Shown: positions 15,254 to 23,840 of the stretch, piece by piece | How the letters are laid out: the number at the start of each line of letters is the position of its first letter | Numbering within the stretch: the first letter of the stretch is position 1 | DNA from: Phycisphaeraceae bacterium | GTDB taxonomy: Bacteria > Planctomycetota > Phycisphaerae > Phycisphaerales > SM1A02 | Assembly: GCA_019636755.1 (NCBI GenBank) | Contig: JAHBWZ010000005.1 | Location: forward strand, 248,001 to 312,000 | Direction of reading: 5' to 3' | DNA: 64,000 nt | Program-made: the position numbers and the translations under genes | The notes under the pieces: generated by a model | Databases searched by the model: none | What the model was told of the DNA's origin: nothing | What the model saw: only the letters and a program-made list of their open reading frames with translations

Positions 15254-18200
15254 CGACCACGGCGCCGGCCTGGCTGGAGACGCTGGCGCATGAACCCGCG
15301 GTCCGCGCGATCATCCATGCGGCGTCGGCGGGCGGTCCGGTGCAGGTGCGCGGCGCGTGCGGATCCAGCACGCAGGTGCTCGCCGCCCTGCTGGCGAGGT
15401 CGCCCGCGGCGCCGCGCGGCCTCCTGCTCATCACCGCCCACCAGGATGACGCGGACGAGTCCGCGCACGAACTGGCGTCGCTCGATGTTCCGGCACTCCG
15501 CCTGCCCGTCATCGAACTCGAGCCGGGCGGCGGGATCCGGATCGAACTGGTCGCCGAGCGGCTCGCGGTGCTCTCGCGACTCGCCGCCCTGGCGTGCCCG
15601 GTGGTGGTGGCGGCGTTTCCCGCGATCATGCAGGAGACCCCGACGCGCGAGGCGCTGGCGGCCATGCACCGGACGATCCGCGTCGGCGATCGGATCGACC
15701 CCTCGGCGCTCGCGCGATGGCTCGGCGAAGCGGGGCTGCGCCGTACCTCCGCGATCGAGAATCCCGGCGAGTACGCGCAGCGCGGGGACATCGTCGATGT
15801 CTTCCCGCCGGGCGGTGAGCCGGTGCGGATCGACTTCTTCGGCGATGAGGTCGAAGGTCTCTTCGCGATCGACCTGGACACGATGGGCTCGGACGCGCGC
15901 CTGCCGGACGTGGATCTCGTCGGCGGTGCGGGCGCCGGCGAGCCGGCGCGCCACCGCGGATCGGACATCACGGCGTTCCTGCCGGACGGCTTCATCGCCG
16001 TGCTCGCGGAGCCGCCGGAGATCGTGGAGCAGGGACGCGCCTACTGGGACCGCGTCCGCGACGCCACCGGTGTCCAGGGACCCCCGGCGGCCCTTGCCGG
16101 CATCGAGCGGCGGGCCGCGTCGGTGATCTCCGTCAGCGCGTTTGCGCCGGGACCCGGGCTCGAGTTTCCCGTCGGGCCGCTGCCGGAATTCGCGCCGGAG
16201 ACCGCGGAGGCGTGCCGCGATCTTCTCGAACTCGCCGCGCGCACGGACCTGCGGCTCCTCGTGCAGAACGCGGGCGAGGCGGACCGGGCGCACGAACTGA
16301 TCCGCTGCGCGGCGACGGCGCCGCCGGCGCCGGAGGCGCCGCCCAGGGGCCCGGTCGACGTCGAGATCCGATGGCTGCACCGGGGCTGCATCATCGACCG
16401 GACCGCGGCGCCGCCGCTGGCGCTGGTGCCGTATCACGAGGTGCTTCACCGGTACCACGTGCGGCGCGGGCGCGCCCGACTGGGCACCGCGCGGGCCCTC
16501 GACGCGTTCACGTCGCTGGAGCCCGGCGACTTCGCGGTCCACCGCGACCACGGCATCGGCCGGTATCTCGGGCTGCGGGTGCTGGAGGAGGGCGGTGAAG
16601 AGCACCTGGTCCTGGAGTTCGCGAAGAACGCCCGGCTGAACGTTCCCGCCAGCCGCATCGATCTCGTGCAGCGCTACGTGGGCGCCTCCGGCCAGTCGCC
16701 GGAGCTCGCGACGATCGGGGGACGCCGCTGGAAGATCCAGAAGGCGCAGGCGCAGGAGGCGGTGCGCGATCTCGCGGCGGAAATGCTGCGACTGCAGGCG
16801 CTGCGCGCCTCGATGCCGGGGATCCGGTATCCGGCGGACACCGCCTGGCAGCGCGAGTTCGAGGCGGAGTTCCCGTACGAGGAGACGGAGGATCAGCTCG
16901 CGGCCATCGCGGCGGTCAAGCGGGACATGATGCACCCGAAGCCGATGGACCGGCTGATCTGCGGAGACGTCGGGTTCGGGAAGACGGAGATCGCGATCCG
17001 CGCCGCGTTCAAGGCGGTCGAGTCCGGTCGGCAGGTCGCCGTGCTGGTCCCCACGACGGTTCTCTGCGAACAGCACGAGCGGACCTTCCGGGCCAGGCTG
17101 GCGGACTACCCGTTCCGCGTCGAGTCCGTGTCGCGGTTCCGCGGCGCCGCCGATACGCGGCGCATCCTGGACGGGACCGCGGCCGGCCAGGTCGACATCC
17201 TGATCGGGACGCATCGGCTGCTGAGCCCCGACGTGCACTTCCGTGAACTCGGTCTGGTCGTCATCGACGAGGAGCAGCGCTTCGGCGTCGAGCACAAGCA
17301 GCGGCTGCTCGGGCTGCGGGCCACCGCCGACATCCTGACGCTGAGCGCGACGCCGATTCCGCGCACGCTGCACATGGCGCTGCTCGGGATCCGGGACATC
17401 TCCTCGCTGACCACGCCGCCGCTCGACCGCCGCGCGATCGTCACCGATGTCATTCCATGGAATCCGCACCGCATCCGGCAGGCGATCGAGCGCGAACTGG
17501 CGCGGGAGGGACAGGTCTTCTTCGTCTCCAACCGCGTGCATGACATCCACGCGGTGGCCGCGGAGATCGGGTCGCTGGTGCCGGCGGCGCGGATCCTCGT
17601 CGGCCACGGCCAGATGAAGCCGCGGGAACTGGAGCGCGTCATGCTCGGATTCGTCCGCGGCGAGGCGGACATCCTGGTCTCGACGACGATCATCGAGTCC
17701 GGCATCGACATCCCGCGGGCCAACACGATGATCATCCGGGACGCGGACATGTTCGGCCTGGCGGAACTGCACCAGTTGCGCGGCCGGGTCGGCCGCTCGC
17801 GCCACCGCGCGTACTGCTACCTGCTGCTGCCCCGTACGCGGGCGCTGTCGGACGTCGCGCGGCGGCGCCTGGAAGCGCTGGAGGGCTTCTCGATGCTCGG
17901 CGCCGGCTTCAGGATTGCGCTGCGCGACCTGGAACTGCGCGGTGCCGGCAACCTGCTCGGTGCCGAGCAGTCCGGTCACATCGCCGCCGTCGGGTACGAG
18001 ATGTACTGCCGGCTCCTGGAACAGGAGGTCGAGTCGCTCCGGCGCGGCGGCGCGGCGCTCGCGGCGCCGACGATCGTCGATCTGCGGGACACCGGCTCGA
18101 TTCCCGGATCGTGGATCGCGGCGGAGACACGGCGGCTCGACGCGTACCGGCGCATCGCGCTGGCATCCGATGCCGCACACCTGGAACGGCTGGAGCAGGA

Positions 18201-18531
18201 CCTGGTGACGGCGTACGGCCCGGTTCCGAAGCGGGCACGCATCCTGCTGGAACTGGCTGAGATCCGGATCCTCGCGACGCAGGCCGGCATCCGCTGCATC
18301 CGGCGGCACGATCCGGACATCGTGCTGGAGTGCGGCGATCCCGCGGCGCTCGCCCGGCGATGCGCCGACTTCCCAGGCACGCTGCGCGTCGTGGAGCCGA
18401 TGGAGGGGCGCGACGTGCCCGCGCTCTACTGGCGGCCTCCGGCGCGATTCCTCGAACCGCAGTCGCTGCGGACCGTCCTGCGCCGGAGGCTCGCCGGCGC
18501 GGTGGCGCCGTCCACGGAGGCGGGTGCGTGA
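15244..18531 (+). CDS. mfd: Transcription-repair coupling factor Mfd
   Basis: 1095 aa. The N-terminal UvrB-homology region (~30-300, with NPGEYAQRGDIVDVFPPGG) is followed by the RNA-polymerase-interacting domain (~415 onward, LEPGDFAVHRDHGIGRYLGL) and a superfamily 2 translocase: CGDVGFGKTEIAIRAAF (Walker A, ~575), VVIDEEQRFGVEHKQ (DEEQ box, ~675), LSATPIPRTL, and LRGRVGRSRHRAYCYLLL (motif VI). The C-terminal TRCF domain is present. Mfd removes RNA polymerase stalled at lesions and recruits UvrA. The start is GTG 15244 or GTG 15250; the latter forms a GTGA overlap with the ComEA-like gene. Confidence 0.96.
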   Translation: MSVTTTAPAWLETLAHEPAVRAIIHAASAGGPVQVRGACGSSTQVLAALLARSPAAPRGLLLITAHQDDADESAHELASLDVPALRLPVIELEPGGGIRIELVAERLAVLSRLAALACPVVVAAFPAIMQETPTREALAAMHRTIRVGDRIDPSALARWLGEAGLRRTSAIENPGEYAQRGDIVDVFPPGGEPVRIDFFGDEVEGLFAIDLDTMGSDARLPDVDLVGGAGAGEPARHRGSDITAFLPDGFIAVLAEPPEIVEQGRAYWDRVRDATGVQGPPAALAGIERRAASVISVSAFAPGPGLEFPVGPLPEFAPETAEACRDLLELAARTDLRLLVQNAGEADRAHELIRCAATAPPAPEAPPRGPVDVEIRWLHRGCIIDRTAAPPLALVPYHEVLHRYHVRRGRARLGTARALDAFTSLEPGDFAVHRDHGIGRYLGLRVLEEGGEEHLVLEFAKNARLNVPASRIDLVQRYVGASGQSPELATIGGRRWKIQKAQAQEAVRDLAAEMLRLQALRASMPGIRYPADTAWQREFEAEFPYEETEDQLAAIAAVKRDMMHPKPMDRLICGDVGFGKTEIAIRAAFKAVESGRQVAVLVPTTVLCEQHERTFRARLADYPFRVESVSRFRGAADTRRILDGTAAGQVDILIGTHRLLSPDVHFRELGLVVIDEEQRFGVEHKQRLLGLRATADILTLSATPIPRTLHMALLGIRDISSLTTPPLDRRAIVTDVIPWNPHRIRQAIERELAREGQVFFVSNRVHDIHAVAAEIGSLVPAARILVGHGQMKPRELERVMLGFVRGEADILVSTTIIESGIDIPRANTMIIRDADMFGLAELHQLRGRVGRSRHRAYCYLLLPRTRALSDVARRRLEALEGFSMLGAGFRIALRDLELRGAGNLLGAEQSGHIAAVGYEMYCRLLEQEVESLRRGGAALAAPTIVDLRDTGSIPGSWIAAETRRLDAYRRIALASDAAHLERLEQDLVTAYGPVPKRARILLELAEIRILATQAGIRCIRRHDPDIVLECGDPAALARRCADFPGTLRVVEPMEGRDVPALYWRPPARFLEPQSLRTVLRRRLAGAVAPSTEAGA

Positions 18532-19466
18532 ACAGCGCGACGGCCTGCCTGATCATCGAGGGCGCGCTGCTTGGCGCGGCGCTCGCGGTCTTCCTGGCGG
18601 GCGTGATCCGACCGCTGTCCCGCCACGGCGACGGTCCCGTGCTCCTGCACGGCGGCGCGCTGGTCGACGCATGGATTCCGCTGCTCTTCGTGCTGCCGCT
18701 GGTGCTGCAGGCGCCGGCGACCGGTGGCGCCACGGGAGACGTGGGCTGGATCGGCGTCGGCGGGCCGGTGACCATCGGCGCGATCGTGCTCGGGACGGCG
18801 CTCTGGGTCGGTGATCGCGGCGGCGGCGAGCCGGCCAGGCTTGACAGCACGATCGTCTGGGGCACCGTCGGCGCGATCGTGCTGCTCGTCCTCGCGTCGC
18901 ACGCCATCCTGATCGTGGAAGGGCAGGTCCTCTTCGCGATGGGCGCCGTTCTGCTCTGGTGGCGCACGACACGGACGGAGCGGCGCTCCCCGCCGATCGG
19001 TGCTGACGTGGCGCGGGCGGAGGACCGGCGTGCGCGGGCGATGCTGGTCGCCACCGCGCTGGCGGCCGCCGGTGGCGTGGCCGGGGCCAGGGCGGCGGTG
19101 CTCGGTGCCCAGGGTCCGGCGGCCGCGCTGGCGCTCGCCCCCGCCGCGCTCGCGGCGATCCCGGTGGCGCGCTCGCTCGGGCGCGGGTGGGCCGTCCGCG
19201 CGGCCGGCTGGTCGGCCACGCTCGGCGTCCTGTTCGGCATCGGCGGGCTCTCGCTGGCGCGACTGCTGCCGCGCCTGACCGGACAGGACCCGGCCGGGCT
19301 GGGTCTCGGCCGCGGCTTCGGCCACTACGCGCTGGAGGGCGTGCTGCTCCTGCTGCTGCCCATGGCGGCGCGCGCGCCGCTCAGCCGGCCGGGTCGGCGG
19401 GTGGCGGGATTCCTGCTGGCGGGCCTCGGCGCCGCGATCGCGATCGCCCGCCTCCGGGGGCCCTGA
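18528..19466 (+). CDS. Polytopic membrane protein of unknown function
   Basis: 312 aa, with about eight hydrophobic segments over its whole length (for example LIIEGALLGAALAVFLAGVI, VGAIVLLVLASHAILIV, LLLLPMAARAPL). A basic cytosolic loop (RTTRTERRSPPIG) lies near ~155. No recognisable transporter motif. It begins in a GTGA overlap with mfd, so it is coupled to it. Functional assignment is not possible from the sequence. Confidence 0.7.
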   Translation: MNSATACLIIEGALLGAALAVFLAGVIRPLSRHGDGPVLLHGGALVDAWIPLLFVLPLVLQAPATGGATGDVGWIGVGGPVTIGAIVLGTALWVGDRGGGEPARLDSTIVWGTVGAIVLLVLASHAILIVEGQVLFAMGAVLLWWRTTRTERRSPPIGADVARAEDRRARAMLVATALAAAGGVAGARAAVLGAQGPAAALALAPAALAAIPVARSLGRGWAVRAAGWSATLGVLFGIGGLSLARLLPRLTGQDPAGLGLGRGFGHYALEGVLLLLLPMAARAPLSRPGRRVAGFLLAGLGAAIAIARLRGP

Positions 19467-19663
19467 CGCGCCCGCCGACCCGGAGGGGCTTGCACCACAA
19501 GGGGTTGGATCGGGTGTCCGGCACAGCCCGCGATATTGTGCAGGGGGGCACCGGCCACGGTCGATCCACAGGGTGCCGACGGACCGCCATCCTTCGGCGT
19601 CCAGTCGGTATCGTGTGCGATCCGTTGTCCGTCCCGTGACGTTCCGTCTGCCGGTGATCCGCG

Positions 19664-20173
19664 ATGCTTTCGATGAACGAGCGACTGACCCTGCCACCGA
19701 CCCGCCGGTCGGTCACACACAAGTTCCTGATCGGCGGCCACGAGGGCTATCTCACGATCGGCCTCTTCGACGACGGGTCCCCCGGCGAGATCTTCATCAA
19801 GATGAGCAAGGAGGGCTCGACGCTCTCCGGCCTGATCCAGGGGTTCTGCCGCGCCTTCAGCCTGGCGCTGCAGTACGGCCTCCCGGTCCCCGATGCGTGC
19901 GAGCGCTTCCGCGGGATGCGGTTCGACCCGATGGGGCAGACGAACAACCCCAGGATTCCGGAGGCGTCGAGCATTCTCGACTACGTCGCCCGGTACCTCG
20001 ACCTTTATGCCCGCGGTCTTGCCGTGGACGACGGCGGCGCGGCGATCGAGGGCGCGGCCGGGGGGATGGAGGGGACCGGGGCACCGGGTCGCGCCCACCA
20101 GGACCCGGACGGCCGGCACGCGCGACTCGAACCACGACCGCTGCGGCATCCGCGGCTCGCGCCGGGATCCTGA
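19664..20173 (+). CDS. Stand-alone TSCPD protein, C-terminal part of B12-dependent ribonucleotide reductase (NrdJb-like)
   Basis: 169 aa. Residues ~15-115 match the C-terminal TSCPD region of class II ribonucleotide reductase: KFLIGGHEGYLTIGLFDDG, GEIFIKMSKEGSTLSGLIQG, ALQYGLPVP and ASSILDYVARYLDLY. In split reductases this part (NrdJb) is encoded apart from the catalytic subunit; the catalytic subunit is not in this window. The last ~50 residues are Gly/Arg/Pro-rich and may be disordered. The start is ATG 19664 or ATG 19673; no Shine-Dalgarno is clear. Followed by a 348-bp gap with a good promoter. Confidence 0.85.
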   Translation: MLSMNERLTLPPTRRSVTHKFLIGGHEGYLTIGLFDDGSPGEIFIKMSKEGSTLSGLIQGFCRAFSLALQYGLPVPDACERFRGMRFDPMGQTNNPRIPEASSILDYVARYLDLYARGLAVDDGGAAIEGAAGGMEGTGAPGRAHQDPDGRHARLEPRPLRHPRLAPGS

Positions 20174-20521
20174 CCGACGCCCGCGTCGGTTGACGCTTCC
20201 GGCGCCCGTCCGTACGATGGCCGCTTCCCATCACGGAGCCGTCGGCGACGGGCGGGCGGACCATGGTCCCTCTCCGGCGCCGCATGGGGCAGTCCGTCCG
20301 CGGCGATCGCGGCGCTCCAGCTCCCGGGAACGCAGCGCCGCGGACGTGGTCACGGATCCCCGAACCCGACCCGCGACACCCTGGTGAACGGAAGGCGCGG
20401 GCCTTCCCGGCGCCACACCGACGACGGAACCGCGACCCGATCGGGCGCGTCCCGGGCCGGCGTGCGTCGAGCGAGTCGGTCGATCTCGGTGGGTCTGTGC
20501 GTGTCGCGGCGATGACACCAC
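20174..20521. other. Gap before tRNA-Gln: promoter and possible untranslated RNA
   Basis: This 348-bp gap has no protein with convincing codon bias. It holds a promoter-like pair at 20190-20218 and a 7-bp hairpin GGAAGGC-GCGG-GCCTTCC at 20390-20407. It could be a long tRNA-Gln precursor leader or a small RNA gene. I tested it by eye against SRP RNA and found no match. Confidence 0.4.
20190..20218 (+). promoter_or_regulatory. Sigma-70-type promoter TTGACG-17-TACGAT
   Basis: TTGACG at 20190-20195 and TACGAT at 20213-20218 with the ideal 17-bp spacer. It is the best-formed promoter in the window, where most promoters show only a -10 hexamer. The first certain gene downstream is tRNA-Gln, ~300 nt away, followed by the glmU-prs cluster. 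Confidence 0.6.
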
Positions 20522-20592
20522 TGGCCCGTGGTGTAACGGTAGCACACCTGATTTTGGTTCAGTGAGTTCAGGTTCGAATCCTGGCGGGCCAG
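20522..20592 (+). tRNA. tRNA-Gln (anticodon TTG)
   Basis: A 71-nt cloverleaf. The acceptor stem TGGCCCG pairs with CGGGCCA followed by discriminator G; the D arm is GTGT/GCAC; the anticodon loop is TTTTGGT with TTG at 20554-20556; the T arm is TCAGG-TTCGAAT-CCTGG. CCA is not encoded. The outer base pair of the anticodon stem is a C/T mismatch and the variable loop has only 4 nt in this folding. Confidence 0.93.
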
Positions 20593-20666
20593 CTTCGCCT
20601 CCGGCCCGCCGACCGTCCGCGTTCCCCGACGCCGACGGAATGCCGGACCCTCACGGCGCGCGGGCC

Positions 20667-21569
20667 ATGACGTACCCATCGTCTCCATCGAACCCGTCGA
20701 ACGCGTCGAACCCGTCGACGCCCTCCGGCACCGCGACCGGCGTGCCGTCATCGACCGCGCCGACACGGCCGGTGGTGGCGGTGATCCTCGCGGCGGGTCG
20801 CGGAACGCGCATGCAGAGCGATCTGCCCAAGGTGGCGCACCCGGTGGCCGGGCGCGCGATGGTGGCCTGGGTGGTCGACGCCGTCCGCAGCGCCGGCGCC
20901 ACGCGCGTCCTGCTGGTCGTCGGATACGGAGAGCCGCAGGTCCGCGCGATCTTCGCCGGTGATGACGGCGTCGAGTTCGTCCGGCAGTCCGAGCAGCTCG
21001 GGACCGGTCATGCCACGCGCTGCGCGGCGCCGCTGCTCGCCCGCGAGATCGAACACGGTGCGGATGTGCTGGTGCTGGCCGGCGACGGTCCGCTCCTGCG
21101 ACGGGAGACCGTGTCGGCGCTCCTGGAGCGGCAGCGCGCCACCGGCGCCGCCGCGACACTGGCCACCGCGGAGGTGCCCGACGCAACCGGATACGGTCGG
21201 ATCGTCCGCGACGCCGCGGGCCGGTTCCATGACATCGTCGAGCAGAAGAACCTGGCCCCGGGGCAGCAGGCGATCCGCGAGATCTATCCCAGTTACGCCG
21301 TGTTCGACGCGCGGGACCTGTTCGCATCGCTCGCGTCCCTGCCCCCGGACCCGGTGAGCGGCGAGTACTACCTGACCGCCGTCCCGGCGATGCTCCGGTC
21401 GCAGGGGAAGCGGGTCGAACTCGTCAGCGGCATCGCGCCGGAGGATGTGCTCTCGATCAACACGCCCGGGCAGCTCGCGGAGATCGACCGCATTCTCCGC
21501 GGTCGGCTGGAAGGCGCGGCCGGCGGACGGTCCTGGGCGGTCCCGGTCTGTGGAGGAAATCACGCGTGA
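20667..21569 (+). CDS. GlmU-like N-acetylglucosamine-1-phosphate uridylyltransferase, lacking the acetyltransferase domain
   Basis: 300 aa. The nucleotidyltransferase signature VILAAGRGTRMQSDLPKVAH is at ~36, then VLVLAGDGPLL (~134) and YGRIVRDAAGRFHDIVEQKN as in GlmU. The left-handed beta-helix acetyltransferase domain of full GlmU (~450 aa) is missing, so the protein should form UDP-GlcNAc only from a pre-acetylated substrate. The first ~30 residues are Ser/Asn/Pro repeats encoded by 9-bp tandem repeats; the true start may lie downstream, at one of the GTG codons just before VAVILAAG (~20771). It is followed by prs with a GTGA overlap. Confidence 0.85.
   Translation: MTYPSSPSNPSNASNPSTPSGTATGVPSSTAPTRPVVAVILAAGRGTRMQSDLPKVAHPVAGRAMVAWVVDAVRSAGATRVLLVVGYGEPQVRAIFAGDDGVEFVRQSEQLGTGHATRCAAPLLAREIEHGADVLVLAGDGPLLRRETVSALLERQRATGAAATLATAEVPDATGYGRIVRDAAGRFHDIVEQKNLAPGQQAIREIYPSYAVFDARDLFASLASLPPDPVSGEYYLTAVPAMLRSQGKRVELVSGIAPEDVLSINTPGQLAEIDRILRGRLEGAAGGRSWAVPVCGGNHA
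20679..20723. repeat. 9-bp tandem repeat (TCGAACCCG-type, five units)
   Basis: Units TCGTCTCCA, TCGAACCCG, TCGAACGCG, TCGAACCCG and TCGACGCCC encode the Ser-Asn-Pro-rich N-terminus of the GlmU-like protein, if that region is translated. Confidence 0.7.
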
Positions 21570-22567
21570 ACGAGTCCGGCATTCCCGGTGGAGGCGGGCG
21601 TGATTCGCTGCGGATCTTCGCGGGTCGCGCCAGCCGCGCGCTCGCGGAGCGCATGTGCGCGCACCTCGACATGCCGCTCTCCCGCGGCCGGACCGAGGCC
21701 TTCGCGGACGGCGAGATCATCGTCAAGGTGGAGGATGATGTCCGCGGTCGCGACTGCTTCGTCGTCCAGTCGACGTGCGCCCCGGTGCACGAGCACCTGA
21801 TGGAACTGCTGATCTTCATCGACTGCCTCCGCCGCGCCTCCGCGCGCCGCATCACGGCGGTCATCCCGTACTTCGGCTACGCGCGGCAGGACCGCAAGGA
21901 CGAGGGCCGGGTGCCGATCACCGCGAAGCTGGTGGCGAACCTGATCACCTCCGCCGGTGCGGATCGCGTGCTGTGCATGGACCTGCACGCGGCGCAGATC
22001 CAGGGCTTCTTCGACATCCCGGTCGACCATCTCTCCGCCGGACCGGTCCTGCTCGATCACTTCCGCAGCATCCGCGCCGGACTCGGCGACCTCGTCGTCG
22101 TCTCGCCGGACATCGGGAACGTCAAGATCGCGAACATGTACGCGCAGGAACTCCAGGCGGAACTCGCGATCATCGACAAGCGCCGCGAGTCGGGCACGAC
22201 CGTCCGCCCGCGCCACCTGATCGGGAACGTCGAGGGACGGCCGGTCCTGATGGTCGACGACATGATCTCGACCGCGGGAACCATCTGCGAAGCCGCGCGG
22301 GTCGTGATCGGTCAGGGGGCGACCGCCGTCTTCGCCGCGGCCACGCACGCGGTCATGGTCGGCATGGCGATGGAGCGCCTGGCCGAGGCGCCGATCCAGC
22401 GCGTGATCGTGACCGACACCATTCCCGCCGAGTCGCGCCTCGACCGCATCCGCGATCGGCTCGACATTCTCTCCGTCGATCGCCTGCTCGGCGACGCGGT
22501 GCATCGAATTCACCATGACCGGTCCGTCTCGGCGCTGTTCCGTGGAGCCGGCGGGACGAAACGATGA
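21566..22567 (+). CDS. prs: Ribose-phosphate pyrophosphokinase (PRPP synthetase)
   Basis: 333 aa, normal length. Motifs are AFADGEIIVKVEDDVRG (~49), IPYFGYARQDRKDEGRVP (~104), MDLHAAQIQGFFD (~136), VVVSPDIGNVKIA (~177) and the PRPP-binding loop LMVDDMISTAGTI (~228), where the usual MIDTAGT has Ser for Asp. It makes PRPP for nucleotide, His and Trp synthesis. GTG 21566 overlaps the stop of the glmU-like gene. It leads into rplY after 31 bp. Confidence 0.96.
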   Translation: MNESGIPGGGGRDSLRIFAGRASRALAERMCAHLDMPLSRGRTEAFADGEIIVKVEDDVRGRDCFVVQSTCAPVHEHLMELLIFIDCLRRASARRITAVIPYFGYARQDRKDEGRVPITAKLVANLITSAGADRVLCMDLHAAQIQGFFDIPVDHLSAGPVLLDHFRSIRAGLGDLVVVSPDIGNVKIANMYAQELQAELAIIDKRRESGTTVRPRHLIGNVEGRPVLMVDDMISTAGTICEAARVVIGQGATAVFAAATHAVMVGMAMERLAEAPIQRVIVTDTIPAESRLDRIRDRLDILSVDRLLGDAVHRIHHDRSVSALFRGAGGTKR

Positions 22568-22598
22568 TGACTTTCACCCCTTTCAGGAACCCCATCGA

Positions 22599-23237
22599 AT
22601 GAGCAGAACCACCCCGTCCATCGTCGCCCGCCGTCGCGACCGGGTCGGCACCCGCTATGCCCGGCGGCTGCGCCAGACCGGCCAGCTTCCCGCGGTGATC
22701 TACGGGCATGGCGCGGCGCCGCTTGCCGTCTCCGTGGATCAGAAGCAGCTTCTCACCGTCCTGCGGCAGGGCACGCACGTCGTGAAGCTCGACATCGAGG
22801 GCGAAGGCGGAGAGACCTGTCTCGTCAAGGATCTCCAGTTCGGCTACCTCGGCGACAACCTCATTCACGTGGACTTCACGCGCGTGAACCTGGAGGAGCG
22901 CGTCACCGTCCATGTCCACCTGGACTTCGTCAACACGCCGGCGTCGCTCGGCGCCGGTTCGCTCCTCACGCATGATCACAGCGAACTGACCGTGACGTGC
23001 CGCGTGGACTCGATCCCGGACACCATCCGCGTCGACCTCTCGAAGATGCAGGGCAACCATCTCAATGCGGGCGAGATCGAACTCCCGCCGGGCATGGAGC
23101 TGGCGATGGATCCCGGGACCTGCGTGGCGTCGGTGACGCGCATCCGGACCGAGGCGACGGGCGAGGCGGCGACGGTCGTCGCCGAGACCACGCCGGAGCC
23201 CGCGGTCATCCGCGAGCGCAAGGAAGGGAAGGACTGA
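22599..23237 (+). CDS. rplY: 50S ribosomal protein L25 (CTC-type, with C-terminal extension)
   Basis: 212 aa. The L25 5S-rRNA-binding domain (~10-100) shows RRRDRVGTRYARRLRQTG and LPAVIYGHGAAPLAVSVD, followed by the CTC-type C-terminal domain (~101-195, ERVTVHVHLDFVNTP, GEIELPPGMEL). The acidic/basic end is RERKEGKD. ATG 22599 has AGGA ~11 nt upstream. It lies between prs and pth, a common arrangement. Confidence 0.95.
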   Translation: MSRTTPSIVARRRDRVGTRYARRLRQTGQLPAVIYGHGAAPLAVSVDQKQLLTVLRQGTHVVKLDIEGEGGETCLVKDLQFGYLGDNLIHVDFTRVNLEERVTVHVHLDFVNTPASLGAGSLLTHDHSELTVTCRVDSIPDTIRVDLSKMQGNHLNAGEIELPPGMELAMDPGTCVASVTRIRTEATGEAATVVAETTPEPAVIRERKEGKD

Positions 23238-23242
23238 CCGGC

Positions 23243-23818
23243 GTGAAGCTGATCGTCGGCCTCGGCAATCCCGGACCGGAGTACGTCGGCACCCGTCACA
23301 ACGTCGGGTTCGATGTCCTCGACCGGCTCGCACGGCGCTGGATGCCGGGCGAGGTCGCACGCGCCCGCTTCCATGGCGTCCTGCTGGACGGCCCGGTGGG
23401 TGACGCGCGTGTGATGCTGCTGAAGCCGATGACATTCATGAACCGCTCGGGGCTTGCCGTGCAGGAGGCCCTGGCGTTCTTCAGGCTCGACGCGGCCGCG
23501 GCGCTGCTCGTCCTCGTGGACGACATCGCGCTCCCGTGCGGAACCATCCGTCTCCGGGCGGAGGGTTCCGACGGCGGCCACAACGGACTCGCGGACATCA
23601 CGCGCCGGATCGGGACCACGCAGTACACGCGGCTCCGGATCGGGATCGATGCGCCCGGTCCGATCCCGCAGGCCGACTACGTGCTGGGCCGCTTCCGACC
23701 GGACCAGCGCGAGGCGATCGAGCCGGCGCTGGAGGCCGCGACGGAGGCCGCCGTCTGCTGGGTGCAGCACGGCGCGACGGAAGCGATGAATCGATTCAAC
23801 CGCAGGCAGACCGCCTGA
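23243..23818 (+). CDS. pth: Peptidyl-tRNA hydrolase
   Basis: 191 aa. Family motifs are LIVGLGNPGPEYVGTRHNVG (~3, containing the catalytic His), LLKPMTFMNRSG (~61), VLVDDIALP (~92) and GSDGGHNGLADI (~109). It frees tRNA from peptidyl-tRNA that drops off ribosomes. The GTG start lies 5 nt after the rplY stop. Confidence 0.95.
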   Translation: MKLIVGLGNPGPEYVGTRHNVGFDVLDRLARRWMPGEVARARFHGVLLDGPVGDARVMLLKPMTFMNRSGLAVQEALAFFRLDAAAALLVLVDDIALPCGTIRLRAEGSDGGHNGLADITRRIGTTQYTRLRIGIDAPGPIPQADYVLGRFRPDQREAIEPALEAATEAAVCWVQHGATEAMNRFNRRQTA

Positions 23819-23840
23819 TCACCGAAGGGAACCACCTGTC

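Noticed and set aside
20219-20521. Possible SRP RNA or other classical RNA gene in the gap before tRNA-Gln
   Set aside because: The conserved SRP core (GGAAGGAAGCA-type) is not present; only a weak resemblance at 20380-20400.
20263-20565. 100-codon frame running into tRNA-Gln
   Set aside because: It overlaps the tRNA, lacks codon bias and has no motif.
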